From Clostridiales bacterium (lineage in GTDB: Bacteria > Bacillota > Clostridia > Lachnospirales > CAG-274), in assembly GCA_021200955.1 (NCBI GenBank), contig JAJQFU010000044.1, positions 1-39,434 on the forward strand: DNA of 39,434 nt, given 5' to 3'. The stretch's first letter is position 1. The number at the start of each line of letters is the position of its first letter. The translations under genes and the position numbers were made by a program. This document shows, in pieces, positions 1 through 8,669 of this stretch. Below the pieces are notes generated by a model, which had not been told where the DNA came from, searched no databases, and saw nothing but the letters and a program-made list of their open reading frames with translations.

Positions 1-2
1 AG

Positions 3-683
3 ATTAACGAAACTGTAGGCGCACTTAAAGAAAAAGGCTTTTTAAGAGTTTTCAGAGACAGCTTTTTTGCTCTTTTGACACCTGTTATAATTTTGGGCTG
101 TATTTACTCGGGCGCAGCTTCACCTACAGAAGCCGCCGTTATATCGGTTTTCTATGCTCTTATTGTGAGCCTTTTTATCTACAGAACAATAAAACCGAGC
201 GAAATAATATCGGTTTTTGCGGAAACTCTCAGAACCTACGCACCTATTCTTTTTATACTTGCGGCTTCAATGGCTTTTTCAAGAGTTCTGACACTTATGC
301 AGGTTCCCCAGATAATAAGCGCATGGATTTTATCCACATTCTCGGGCAAGTTTATAATCCTCATTGTTATAAACATTTTCCTTCTTCTTGTGGGTATGGT
401 TATGGATACAACTCCGGCTATTCTTATTCTTACGCCTATACTTCTGCCTATAACAACGGCGGTAGGGGTTGACCCCGTTCACTTCGGCGTAATTATGGTA
501 GTAAACCTTGCTATCGGCTTTGTTACTCCGCCTATAGGCGTAAACCTTTTCGTAGCAAGCTCCTTAACCAAAATTCCCGTTATGGAAATTTCCAAAAAGT
601 CTCTGCCTATGCTGGGCTACTTTATTATAGCTTTGCTTATAATAACCTATATTCCCATAGTCAGTCTGCTTCTTGTTCGTTAA
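3..683 (+). CDS. dctM: TRAP transporter large permease DctM, 5'-truncated
   Basis: This is the C-terminal part of the large membrane subunit of a tripartite ATP-independent periplasmic (TRAP) transporter, which imports carboxylates or sugar acids using a sodium gradient. The frame is open from base 3 to the stop at 681-683, so the start lies outside the window. The visible 226 or so residues begin in the typical region FRDSFFALLTPVIILG, followed by YSGAASPTEAAV, which matches the conserved G-x-x-x-P-T-E-A motif of DctM. Several long hydrophobic segments follow, with VMDTTPAILILTPILLP and GFVTPPIGVNLFV as further family landmarks. The next gene is the matching solute receptor. The substrate cannot be told from sequence. 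The family call is firm; the gene symbol is used in the generic family sense. Confidence 0.93.
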   Translation: MNETVGALKEKGFLRVFRDSFFALLTPVIILGCIYSGAASPTEAAVISVFYALIVSLFIYRTIKPSEIISVFAETLRTYAPILFILAASMAFSRVLTLMQVPQIISAWILSTFSGKFIILIVINIFLLLVGMVMDTTPAILILTPILLPITTAVGVDPVHFGVIMVVNLAIGFVTPPIGVNLFVASSLTKIPVMEISKKSLPMLGYFIIALLIITYIPIVSLLLVR

Positions 684-702
684 TGAAAGTGAGGTAATTA
701 AG

Positions 703-1701
703 ATGAAAAAATTTACAGCTGTTTTATTGGCGGCGCTTATGTGCTTATCGGTTTTAACTGCCTGCACTTCAAAAGACGGCGAAGAGGTTCAGCGTTATGC
801 ATGGCCCTTGGGAACAAGCTCCCCCGAGGACACAGTAACACAGATTTACGCTGAGAAATTCGCCGAAGAGGTCAGCAGACTTTCAGACGGCACTATGAAA
901 ATTCAGGTTTATCCCAATTCCACAATCGGCGGCGACAGAGAGCTTATAGAGTGTGCACAGGAAGGGTCTGTTCCCTTTTTGGTTCAGAACACAGCTCCTC
1001 AGGTAAGCTTTATTCCCGAACTTTGTATATTCGACCTGCCCTGTGCCTTCGACTCAATCGAGGCTGTTCGTGAAGCAGTGGATAACCCCGAATTTTTGGA
1101 GAAAATAGAACCTCTTTACGAAAATGCCGGGCTTAAGCTTTTGGGCATTTCCGATCAGGGCTTCAGAGTTATGACAACAAACAAAAAAATAGAAAGCCTT
1201 GATGACTTTAAGGGTCAGAAAATAAGAACTATGGAGAACTCTTATCACCTTGCATTCTGGAAGGCTATCGGCGCAAGCCCCACACCTATGACCTTCAGTG
1301 AGGTTTATATAGGGCTTCAACAGGGCACAATCGACGCACAGGAGAACCCTTATGAGGTTGTTGTTTCTTCAAAGTTCTATGAACAGCAGGACTATGTAAT
1401 AGAAACAAATCATTTGCCCCACCTTATAACCCTTATTGTCAGCGACGACTTCTATAATTCACTCGAGCCCGAAAAGCAGGCGATTATAGATCAGGCGGCT
1501 CAGACGGCTCTTGAATATTCCAGAAACGCTTCAGACGAAAGAATTGAAGGCAGAATAAACACAATCGTTGAAAACGGCACAGAAATCGTCACTCTTTCGG
1601 ACGAGGTAAGAGAAGAAATGATTGCCGCTTCACAGGATATTTATGACACAATTACTGAAGCAGCAGGCAGTGAGCTTGTTGACCTGTACTTAGGCAAGTA
1701 A
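703..1701 (+). CDS. dctP: TRAP transporter substrate-binding lipoprotein DctP
   Basis: A 332-residue extracytoplasmic solute receptor that hands its ligand to the TRAP permease encoded just upstream. The start at 703 is chosen because GTGAGG lies eight bases before it and because it gives a clean lipoprotein signal: basic MKK, a hydrophobic core and the lipobox LTAC, so Cys at about residue 21 would be lipidated. An in-frame extension to 673 would overlap dctM and spoil the signal. DctP landmarks are present: LPCAFDSIEAVREAV, FKGQKIRTMEN (the Arg here usually binds the ligand carboxylate), HLAFWKAIGASPTPM and GLQQGTIDAQENP. It is the last gene of the transporter operon, followed by a hairpin terminator. 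The ligand is probably an organic or sugar acid; this is inferred from the family only. Confidence 0.93.
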   Translation: MKKFTAVLLAALMCLSVLTACTSKDGEEVQRYAWPLGTSSPEDTVTQIYAEKFAEEVSRLSDGTMKIQVYPNSTIGGDRELIECAQEGSVPFLVQNTAPQVSFIPELCIFDLPCAFDSIEAVREAVDNPEFLEKIEPLYENAGLKLLGISDQGFRVMTTNKKIESLDDFKGQKIRTMENSYHLAFWKAIGASPTPMTFSEVYIGLQQGTIDAQENPYEVVVSSKFYEQQDYVIETNHLPHLITLIVSDDFYNSLEPEKQAIIDQAAQTALEYSRNASDERIEGRINTIVENGTEIVTLSDEVREEMIAASQDIYDTITEAAGSELVDLYLGK

Positions 1702-1723
1702 TAATTAATTACGTAAGCAATTT

Positions 1724-1767
1724 AAAAGAACTCCCGTTTAAAATATATAAGCGAGAGTTCTTTTTTA
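1724..1767. terminator. Bidirectional rho-independent terminator between dctP and the convergent capA-like gene
   Basis: AAAGAACTC pairs with GAGTTCTTT, extended inward by CCGTTT against AAGCG with one mismatch. A T-run follows on the plus strand, and TTCTTTTAAATT follows on the minus strand, so it can end both converging transcripts. Confidence 0.8.
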
Positions 1768-1777
1768 GTCTGTGAAT

Positions 1778-2983
1778 TTATTCCTTATATGCGCTGCCCA
1801 AAACAGAACGGCTTGTTTCCTTAAGCCAATCTATTGTAAAGCCGCTGTCATAAAGGTGAATTTTGTTTTCAGCCGCAAGCTCCGGAGTATAGTCGGAAAG
1901 CTTATAGGTTGTTATAAGTCCTTTTCCGAAAAGCATATGCGTCACAAGAGGAACAGCCTCATAATCCTTAATGTGGGCGTTTCCCCCTTCGTTTGAAATT
2001 GTGACCTTAGCCATTGCCCCGAGCATAGTCAGGTTGGTGTCCTGATTTGAGACGAAATTGCCGGGGGAGTAGAAAACAAGGGTGCTGTTTCCCTCTGAGC
2101 CTGTAATTGTTTCCACCTGCTGAATTACGTGGGGGTGAGTGCCTATAATCAGGTCTGCTCCGTTATCGGAAAAGAACTGCGCCCACTGCTTTTCGCTTTC
2201 AGTGGCACTTGTGACATATTCCGTTCCCCAATGGAGGCAGACAACTATGAAGTCGGCATTTTCCTTAGCCGCCGCCATATCGGCTTTTATTTTTTCTTCA
2301 TCTAAAAGATTGATTATATATTCACGTCCGTAGGGCAGGGGTATTCCGTTTGTGCCGTATGTATAATTCATAACAGCTACCTTTAAGCCCTGTTTTTCGA
2401 AATAATAAACGCTTCTTTTGTCATAGTCCTCCTGTGTATCGTGAATGCCCAAAAAGGCAACGTCCGGATATTTTGTTTTCCAAAAGTTAATTGTGTTGTC
2501 AACGCCCTGCGCTCCTTTGTCAAGAGTGTGGTTTGTGGCGTGTAGAACAATGTTAAAGCCTGCCGCCGCAATGGAATCTCCCAATTCCGTAGGGCTGTTG
2601 AAAAGAGGGTAGGCTGAAAGCCCCAGTTCCGTTCCGCCTAATATAACCTCCTGATTTATAATCGCCATATCGGCATTTTTAATGTCGTCCTTTATATGGG
2701 CGAAAAGATGGTCGAAGTTATAGCTTCCGTCGTCCTGTCTGCCGCTTCCGTAAACGCCCTCATGGGCAAGCATATCCCCCACCATCATTAAATTTATTTC
2801 CGTAAATGATGTTGTGGTTTCCGTTGCGGCTTCAGTGGTTGTTTCGGTGGTTTCCTCTGTTGTTTCTTCTATTTTATTGAAGGCAAAAACCGCTTCGTAA
2901 TTTTGAGTAAATTCCGAATAAGCCATATAGCCTGCAAAGAGAACAATAACAGCGGCAAAAAGCAAAGCAGCAAATTTTTTCAT
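1778..2983 (-). CDS. CapA-family (PGA_cap) metallophosphatase-like protein, membrane anchored
   Basis: A 401-residue protein with an N-terminal membrane anchor or signal (residues about 4-25), a Thr/Glu-rich linker (about 38-60) and a CapA domain filling the rest. CapA-type landmarks are visible: MMVGDMLAHEGVY, INQEVILGG, HATNHTLDKG, CLHWGTEY, GTHPHVIQQVE and FYSPGNFVSNQ. These give the Asp, His and Asn residues of the calcineurin-like fold. The family was named from poly-gamma-glutamate capsule synthesis, but many members are surface proteins of unknown substrate, and no capBC genes are nearby. The ribosome binding site AGAAAGG precedes the ATG. The start lies only 17 bases from the hairpin that follows the pectate lyase gene, and I see no clear separate promoter, so read-through expression is possible. 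The Thr/Glu linker resembles those in the pectate lyase. Confidence 0.85.
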   Translation of the reverse strand: MKKFAALLFAAVIVLFAGYMAYSEFTQNYEAVFAFNKIEETTEETTETTTEAATETTTSFTEINLMMVGDMLAHEGVYGSGRQDDGSYNFDHLFAHIKDDIKNADMAIINQEVILGGTELGLSAYPLFNSPTELGDSIAAAGFNIVLHATNHTLDKGAQGVDNTINFWKTKYPDVAFLGIHDTQEDYDKRSVYYFEKQGLKVAVMNYTYGTNGIPLPYGREYIINLLDEEKIKADMAAAKENADFIVVCLHWGTEYVTSATESEKQWAQFFSDNGADLIIGTHPHVIQQVETITGSEGNSTLVFYSPGNFVSNQDTNLTMLGAMAKVTISNEGGNAHIKDYEAVPLVTHMLFGKGLITTYKLSDYTPELAAENKIHLYDSGFTIDWLKETSRSVLGSAYKE

Positions 2984-2999
2984 AAAATACCTTTCTTAT

Positions 3000-3044
3000 A
3001 AAACAGCCCTGTGCATTGAAAATGTGAAAGGCACAGGGCTGTTT
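3000..3044 (-). terminator. Hairpin after the pectate lyase gene, terminator or attenuator
   Basis: A perfect 14-base stem, AAACAGCCCTGTGC against GCACAGGGCTGTTT, with a 16-base loop. On the minus strand it is followed by only four T (TTTTATAAG). It ends the pectate lyase transcript, perhaps incompletely, since capA starts just downstream. Confidence 0.75.
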
Positions 3045-3053
3045 GGTTAATGA

Positions 3054-6000
3054 TTAAAACTCAGTTATTCTTTTTGCGTAATAGAGCAAAATTCTTGTGG
3101 CGTCATCGGAAAGAACCTGTCCGTCCCCTGTTACATCGGCTGCTTTAAGCTGTGCGTCTGTAAGCTCAATCTGCTTTGCATAATAGAGCAAAACTCTCGT
3201 TGCGTCATCGGAGAGAATTTGCCCGTCGCCTGTTACGTCGCCTAAAATATATTCGGCTTCGCCCAATATGCCTACGTAAGGAATTGTGGCAGTGACTGTT
3301 CTTTCTGTGTCTGAGTTGGCAGTCTGCATCATAATGGTGTCGATTGAAGACGCTGTAAAGGTTGATGAAGCCGTCAGATCGCCGTCTACGGTAAGGGTTA
3401 CGGTTTTCTTGTCCATATCAACTATAAATTCATAGCTGTAGGTCTGATTTTTGGTTAAGCCTTCTCCCAATGAAACGTAAGATTTGTCCTCGGAATAAAG
3501 CCCGAGCACCTTGCTTGAATTTGAGCCGAAACCGAAAGCGTGGGTGAAGCTTCCCGAACTGTCGGTCTTGCCTACCTGAATGAAGGGCCAGCTGCCTGAG
3601 ACCTTATTAAGGGTAACCTCGCCGTTAATAACGATTTGACCGCTTGTCTGAGCCGTAAAGGGTATATACCAGCGGCAGGCAACGGAAGAGGAATTGTCGA
3701 TAAGAGTGTATGTTCCGTTTCCGTTATCCTGAACATAACAGCTGTCGCCGTCCTCTGTTGGCTCTCCTACATCAACGGGAGTTGAATATGTGGTTGTTTC
3801 GGTAGTGGTTTCAGTGGTTATTTCCTCATATTCCGCAAAGGTCAGAGAATAAATCCTTGCGTTAGTGCTTTCCGCACCTGTTATAACATATGTTCCGGCA
3901 TAAAGCTTAACAGTGTTTGTGCCTGCTTCCAGTGTGACGGAAGATGTGTCGTTTACCTTTCCGCTGTAGGCTTCTATAACCGCCGAAGCGTCTGAAGAAA
4001 CCACAGTTAAATTCATTGTTTCGGCTACGCTGAAGCTTATGCCTGAGTCGCCGTTGTTGTTGACTGTTCCGTAATTTGCTGCTATAGAGTTAAGGTCATA
4101 GGCAATATTGCCGAAAGTTCCGGCTGTGTCTGTACAATCGTTTTCGCCCTCACAGTCTGTGCCTATGTTGTATGTACCTATATCAACTGTTCCCACAGTA
4201 GTGGCTTCGGTGGTTGTTTCAACCTCCTCACCGGGTGCTGTCAGTGAGAAGCTCGCTATATAAGCTTCCTTCTCTGTGTTTTCGCACTGAATAGCATAAA
4301 TTCCGGCAGGAACAACAGCTGAAGCGGTTCCGCCTACGGCTGCGTTGGCATATTGTAAGCCGTAGTTATCTATAAGGGATAAGCCGTAGCTTGCGGCATC
4401 GGCACATTCGATTGTTACCGTTGCGGATTTGTCAAGCTTAAATATAACTGCCCCTAAGCCCTTTGACTTAAGATAGCCGTAGGTTGTAGAGGGCTTATAG
4501 TCGCTGGTGGCATTATAGAGAACGTCCTCAAAAACCACGTTTGTGCCTCTTAGGTTTTCTACTCCCGCCGCTGTCATTCTTGCTCCGGCGTCCTCAGCAG
4601 TAAAGGCTATTGAATAGTTATAGCTTATTGCGTTTTCGGGCACCGCTGTTATAACCGGAGTTACACTTGCTTCGGACTGTTCGTCCTTTAAAACTCCGCT
4701 GTAGGCTATACATTCCGCTTTGGCTGTCAAAGCGTCTGTCAGATAACAGTTCGATGTCTTTGTAAGTGAGTTATAATAGAAAAGCGAGGGGTCTGTGTCG
4801 AAAGAGGGGTAGGTGTTGTTATTTGAAACCTCTGTGTCTCTTGCAGTGACCACTGTCGCCGCATTTGTGCCTGTGCAGTTATAGAAAATATCGTTATAGC
4901 TCTTAACTGCGGAATTTGTCTTTGTGGTAACAGGGTTTTTACAGCTGTCAAAATAGTTTGCTTCACTGAGAACATAAGAGTTGTATCTTGTGTCCATAGT
5001 TTTTGATGAGCTGCCCTGATAATAGTTGTTGTAGATATGCATATTAGAATATCTCAAAAGGGGCTGTCTTGAGTCGCAGTCCTGCCACCAATTGTGGTGG
5101 AACGAAATATTGTATTCAATATTCGTGTCGGATGCGCCTATAAGATTGGTCTTGTGACAGCCGTAATAATAGCAGTAGCTCATAGTATAATAGCCGCCGC
5201 GCTTAAAGTCGCATGAGCCGTCGCCCTCTTTTTTGTCGCTTTCAGCCGGGCTTGCGCAATAGCCGGGAAGGAATGAACAGTTGTGAATCCAACAGCGTTC
5301 AACAGCCGCACTGAGACTGCTGCCGGACTGAACGCCCTCCATACCCAAAGCGTCCTCGGGGTAGCTTTCAAAGGTCAGATTTCTGACTTCAAAGCTTTTT
5401 CCGTAGCTTTGATAAGCCGATGAGGCTATAAAGTGAATACCCCAGCCGTATATTTTTGCGTCTGTGCCTATACCCTCAATTGTTATATTAAGGCCGTCTC
5501 TCATTCGTGCCATATAGCCGTTGTCGCCTTCAGATCCGCCGTAGTCGGTTGAGTCATATGCTGTTAAGCCCTCGGGCGCGGTAACTGTGCCTATGAAACG
5601 AATGTCAAGGGGTATACCTGCCTGTGAATAAGCAAGAATAATTCCGTCGTTTGTGTTGGCAAGCCCGTCGCTTGAGCCCGAAGCACCTCTTGAGTTAAGG
5701 ATGTTGCCTATACCCTTAACGATATGAGTGGGGTCGTTGGGGAAGGGGAGTTCAACAGTGTCTTTATTCTCGTCTGTAACATAGAGAACAACAGCCTTTG
5801 ACTTTAATGTTCCGTCGTCGTTATATGCGCCTACTCCGCTTGTATAGTTAAAGTGGGCATAGCCTGAGCGGTCATATTCATCAACTGTTATTCCGCTGTA
5901 TGAAATTTCAGTTCCGTCGGACGCGGTTATAACAACGTCATAGCTGCCGGGTGTAAGCCCCGGTATGTCAACTCTTGCAATTCCGCTTTCCTTTTCCCTT

Positions 6001-6224
6001 ATAAGCTCACTGTCAGCCGCAGTATAAGCTGTTTCGCCGGACAGCTTGTAGCTGACGGAAGCACTTTCGGGGTCGGCGTCATACCATTCAGCATAAAGGC
6101 TTTCGTGCCAGCCCTCGGCTCTTATGCCTGTCGCCGCCATAGCAGGCAGGGCAAAAACAGCCAAGGACGTAAAAGCCATAAAAACAGAAAGCAGTACGCT
6201 AATTATTTTTTTGCTTTTTCCCAT
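3054..6224 (-). CDS. Secreted polysaccharide lyase family 1 pectate lyase with C-terminal type I dockerin
   Basis: A 1056-residue modular exported enzyme that would cleave polygalacturonate by beta-elimination. Order of parts: signal peptide (1-30, ending LPAMA); a small beta domain (31-127); PL1 parallel beta-helix (about 128-450) with CDFKRGGYY, NLIGASD, ISFHHNWWQDCDSRQPLLR; two related beta-sandwich modules (about 510-665 and 680-800) joined by Thr/Glu linkers; a lectin-like jelly-roll module (about 815-985); and a dockerin (about 991-1056) with two copies of DVTGDGQ(I/V)LSDDATR. In the RQPLLR motif (about 387-392) the first Arg matches the catalytic R218 and the last the R223 of Erwinia PelC. 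The dockerin implies docking onto a cohesin; a cohesin-like SLH protein is encoded at 21720. AAAGGAG precedes the start. The ancillary beta modules may bind pectin, but I cannot name their families. Confidence 0.9.
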   Translation of the reverse strand: MGKSKKIISVLLSVFMAFTSLAVFALPAMAATGIRAEGWHESLYAEWYDADPESASVSYKLSGETAYTAADSELIREKESGIARVDIPGLTPGSYDVVITASDGTEISYSGITVDEYDRSGYAHFNYTSGVGAYNDDGTLKSKAVVLYVTDENKDTVELPFPNDPTHIVKGIGNILNSRGASGSSDGLANTNDGIILAYSQAGIPLDIRFIGTVTAPEGLTAYDSTDYGGSEGDNGYMARMRDGLNITIEGIGTDAKIYGWGIHFIASSAYQSYGKSFEVRNLTFESYPEDALGMEGVQSGSSLSAAVERCWIHNCSFLPGYCASPAESDKKEGDGSCDFKRGGYYTMSYCYYYGCHKTNLIGASDTNIEYNISFHHNWWQDCDSRQPLLRYSNMHIYNNYYQGSSSKTMDTRYNSYVLSEANYFDSCKNPVTTKTNSAVKSYNDIFYNCTGTNAATVVTARDTEVSNNNTYPSFDTDPSLFYYNSLTKTSNCYLTDALTAKAECIAYSGVLKDEQSEASVTPVITAVPENAISYNYSIAFTAEDAGARMTAAGVENLRGTNVVFEDVLYNATSDYKPSTTYGYLKSKGLGAVIFKLDKSATVTIECADAASYGLSLIDNYGLQYANAAVGGTASAVVPAGIYAIQCENTEKEAYIASFSLTAPGEEVETTTEATTVGTVDIGTYNIGTDCEGENDCTDTAGTFGNIAYDLNSIAANYGTVNNNGDSGISFSVAETMNLTVVSSDASAVIEAYSGKVNDTSSVTLEAGTNTVKLYAGTYVITGAESTNARIYSLTFAEYEEITTETTTETTTYSTPVDVGEPTEDGDSCYVQDNGNGTYTLIDNSSSVACRWYIPFTAQTSGQIVINGEVTLNKVSGSWPFIQVGKTDSSGSFTHAFGFGSNSSKVLGLYSEDKSYVSLGEGLTKNQTYSYEFIVDMDKKTVTLTVDGDLTASSTFTASSIDTIMMQTANSDTERTVTATIPYVGILGEAEYILGDVTGDGQILSDDATRVLLYYAKQIELTDAQLKAADVTGDGQVLSDDATRILLYYAKRITEF

Positions 6225-6276
6225 AAAATTTTCTCCTTTCCTATATTCACTTGTTAATGTGCATTTAAAATTAAGA

Positions 6277-6305
6277 GTTTTAAGCTTCTCTCAATTGCTT
6301 GTCAA
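6277..6305 (-). promoter_or_regulatory. Possible promoter for the pectate lyase gene inside the 3' end of nfnB
   Basis: On the minus strand a perfect TTGACA (6300-6305) is followed after 17 bases by TAAAAC (6277-6282), a weak -10. No terminator is seen between nfnB and the lyase gene, so co-transcription is the alternative. Confidence 0.3.
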
Positions 6306-7668
6306 TTGCCGCAGCCGCTTTTTTGCCTGCACCCATTGCAAGAATAACAGTTGCCGCACCTGTTACTGCGTCGCCGCCGGCATAAACGTTATCCTTTGTG
6401 GTCTTGCCTGTTTCCTCTTCTGCAATAATGCAGTGGCGTTTGTTTACTTCAAGACCCTCTGTGGTGGAGGAAATAAGGGGGTTGGGGCTTGTGCCAAGTG
6501 ACATAATTACCATATCGCATTCAATATCATATTCTGAGCCCTTTATTTCAACGGGACGGCGTCTGCCGCTGGCGTCGGGTTCGCCAAGCTCCATTTTTAT
6601 TACTCTCATTCCCTTAACCCATCCGTTTTCGTCAACCAAAATTTCAGTGGGGTTAGTAAGAAGATTGAAGATAACTCCCTCTTCCTTAGCATGGTGAACC
6701 TCTTCAACTCTCGCAGGAAGCTCAGCTTCACTTCTTCTGTAAACAATGTGGGTTTCGGCTCCCAAACGAAGGGCTGTTCTGGCTGCGTCCATAGCTACGT
6801 TTCCGCCGCCTACAACGCAGACCTTTTTAGCAGGCTTAACAGGGGTGTCATAGTCGTCTCTGTATGCCTTCATAAGGTTTACTCTCGTTAAATATTCGTT
6901 TGCGGAAACAACTCCGTTGGCGATTTCTCCGGGAATACCCATAAATTTGGGAAGACCTGCCCCTGAGCCGATGAAAACAGCGTCAAAGCCTTCCTCTTCG
7001 AAAAGCTGATCGATTGTTAAGGTCTTTCCTATAATAATATCTGTTTCGATTTCTACGCCGAGCTTTTTAATGCTTTCGACTTCCTTAGCCACAACCTTGT
7101 CTTTGGGAAGTCTGAACTCGGGAATGCCGTAGGACAAAACTCCGCCGGTTCTGTGAAGTGCTTCGAAAATTTTAACGCTGTAGCCCTTTTTGGCAAGATC
7201 ACCGGCACAGGTAAGCCCTGCAGGGCCTGAGCCGATTACGGCTACCTTCTTGCCGTTGGAAGGTTCCTTAGTGCTTAAGTCATAGTTGTTTTCATAAGAT
7301 GTGTCCGCAACAAATCTTTCAAGCTTGCCTATAGAAACAGGGTCGCCCTTAATACCCATTACGCACTTGCCTTCACACTGACTTTCCTGAGGGCAGACTC
7401 TACCGCAGATAGCAGGCAAAGCCGAATATTTGGCGATTTCCTTAGCCGCCTCTTCAAACTCACCGTTTTTAACACAGCTTATAAAAGCCGGAATGTTTAT
7501 GGAAACAGGGCAGCCGCTTACGCATTTGGGGTTTTTGCAGTTCAAACAGCGTGAGGCTTCTTCCATAGCTTCTTCGGCGTTATAGCCTAAGCAAACCTCG
7601 TCAAAGTTTCCGGCTCTTACCTTCGGGTCCTGCTCCCTAACGGGAACCTTATTCATTTTAACAGCCAT
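6280..7668 (-). CDS. nfnB: NfnB, large subunit of NADH-dependent reduced ferredoxin:NADP+ oxidoreductase (GltD-like)
   Basis: A 462-residue flavoprotein of the glutamate synthase small-subunit family. The N-terminus carries the cysteine motifs for two [4Fe-4S] clusters (CLNCKNPKCVSGCP near 41-54 and CGRVCPQESQCEGKC near 88-102). Two dinucleotide folds follow: VIGSGPAGLTCAGDLAKKG for FAD and VVGGGNVAMDAARTALRLG for NADP(H), and the C-terminal DNVYAGGDAVTGAATV closes the FAD site. It could be mistaken for GltD, but no glutamate synthase large subunit is present; instead it overlaps by one base (TAATG) with the small NfnA subunit, the arrangement of the Thermotoga and Clostridium Nfn complex. 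That cytosolic complex bifurcates electrons between NADPH, ferredoxin and NAD+, balancing redox carriers in fermentation. The function is inferred from this pairing and is well supported. Confidence 0.9.
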   Translation of the reverse strand: MAVKMNKVPVREQDPKVRAGNFDEVCLGYNAEEAMEEASRCLNCKNPKCVSGCPVSINIPAFISCVKNGEFEEAAKEIAKYSALPAICGRVCPQESQCEGKCVMGIKGDPVSIGKLERFVADTSYENNYDLSTKEPSNGKKVAVIGSGPAGLTCAGDLAKKGYSVKIFEALHRTGGVLSYGIPEFRLPKDKVVAKEVESIKKLGVEIETDIIIGKTLTIDQLFEEEGFDAVFIGSGAGLPKFMGIPGEIANGVVSANEYLTRVNLMKAYRDDYDTPVKPAKKVCVVGGGNVAMDAARTALRLGAETHIVYRRSEAELPARVEEVHHAKEEGVIFNLLTNPTEILVDENGWVKGMRVIKMELGEPDASGRRRPVEIKGSEYDIECDMVIMSLGTSPNPLISSTTEGLEVNKRHCIIAEEETGKTTKDNVYAGGDAVTGAATVILAMGAGKKAAAAIDKQLREA

Positions 7669-8552
7669 TACTTGTCACCTCCGCAGCCGCACTTGTGATT
7701 ATCGTTCTTTTCCTGTTCTTTAAGCATTGCTCTGCCTTCCTCTGTTTTATACATTGTCTGGCGTCTCATAGCTTCGTCATAATTTATCTTGTGTCCGTCA
7801 AATTCGGGGCCGTCTACACATGCGAATTTAACCTCGCCGCCCACCGTAACACGGCAGGCTCCGCACATACCCGTTCCGTCAACCATAATGGGGTTAAGGC
7901 TGACAATTGTGGGTATGCCAAGCTCTTTTGTGGTCATTGACGTAAACTTCATCATTATCATAGGGCCTATAACAACGGCGTGGTTATATTCCTTTCCGTC
8001 CTCTTTAACAAGCTTGTTGAGAAGGGCGCTTCCGTTGCCCTTAAAGCCCTTTGTTCCGTCGTCGGTAGCTATATAAAGGTTTGTAGCTACCTTTTCCATC
8101 TGCTCGGTTAAAATAAGAATACTTTCGCTTCTTGCGCCTATAATTACGTCGAAGTCAATCCCCAAAGAGTGAAGATATTTAACCTGAGGATAAACAGGGG
8201 CTGTGCCGACGCCGCCGCAGACAAAAATAATTTTATTCTGCTTAAGCTCTTCCACTGTTAAGCCGCAGAGGTCGCTGGGTCTGCCCAAGGGGCCTACAAA
8301 GCTTTCTACGCTGTCGCCTACCTCATATTTGGCAAGGTCATAGGTTGATTTACCCACAGTCTGGAATACTATTGCAACAGTACCTGCAACGGGGTCGTAG
8401 TCTGTTACCGTAAGGGGTATTCTTTCGCCTTTTTCATTGTTAATGACAATAACGAACTGACCGGGCTTACACGCCTTAGCTACACGGGGTGCAAGAATAT
8501 CCATATAAATAATATTGTCGGTCAGATAACGTTTACTGACAATTTTATACAT
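7668..8552 (-). CDS. nfnA: NfnA, small subunit of NADH-dependent reduced ferredoxin:NADP+ oxidoreductase
   Basis: A 294-residue protein of the ferredoxin-reductase / dihydroorotate dehydrogenase electron-transfer (PyrK) family. An N-terminal beta-barrel binds FAD (GQFVIVINNEKGERIPLTV), followed by an NAD-binding fold (FVCGGVGTAPVYPQVKYL). The C-terminal region TGMCGACRVTVGGEVKFACVDGPEFDG holds three Cys for a [2Fe-2S] cluster; in the Thermotoga homologue an Asp supplies the fourth ligand, which fits. A short Cys-rich tail (HKCGCGGDK) ends the protein. It starts after GAAAGGAGATAAAAACG and has a good promoter at 8603-8631. A PyrK role is less likely, because no pyrD is adjacent and the partner is GltD-like. 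Confidence 0.9.
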   Translation of the reverse strand: MYKIVSKRYLTDNIIYMDILAPRVAKACKPGQFVIVINNEKGERIPLTVTDYDPVAGTVAIVFQTVGKSTYDLAKYEVGDSVESFVGPLGRPSDLCGLTVEELKQNKIIFVCGGVGTAPVYPQVKYLHSLGIDFDVIIGARSESILILTEQMEKVATNLYIATDDGTKGFKGNGSALLNKLVKEDGKEYNHAVVIGPMIMMKFTSMTTKELGIPTIVSLNPIMVDGTGMCGACRVTVGGEVKFACVDGPEFDGHKINYDEAMRRQTMYKTEEGRAMLKEQEKNDNHKCGCGGDK

Positions 8553-8602
8553 CGTTTTTATCTCCTTTCAAGCTTTTCTCAAGCTTATGTGTGCTAAATT
8601 TT

Positions 8603-8631
8603 ATTATAAAACATTGTAACTGATTTTTCAA
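8603..8631 (-). promoter_or_regulatory. Promoter of nfnAB
   Basis: On the minus strand TTGAAA (8626-8631), exactly 17 bases, then TATAAT (8603-8608), about 50 bases before the nfnA start. The rest of the gap to dnaE shows no clear terminator. Confidence 0.75.
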
Positions 8632-8669
8632 CATAAAATTTTGAAATCGGCAGTAAAATATTGAACTGT

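Noticed and set aside
6280-7668. Glutamate synthase small subunit (GltD)
   Set aside because: No large glutamate synthase subunit is present, and the gene overlaps an nfnA-type partner, so NfnB fits better.
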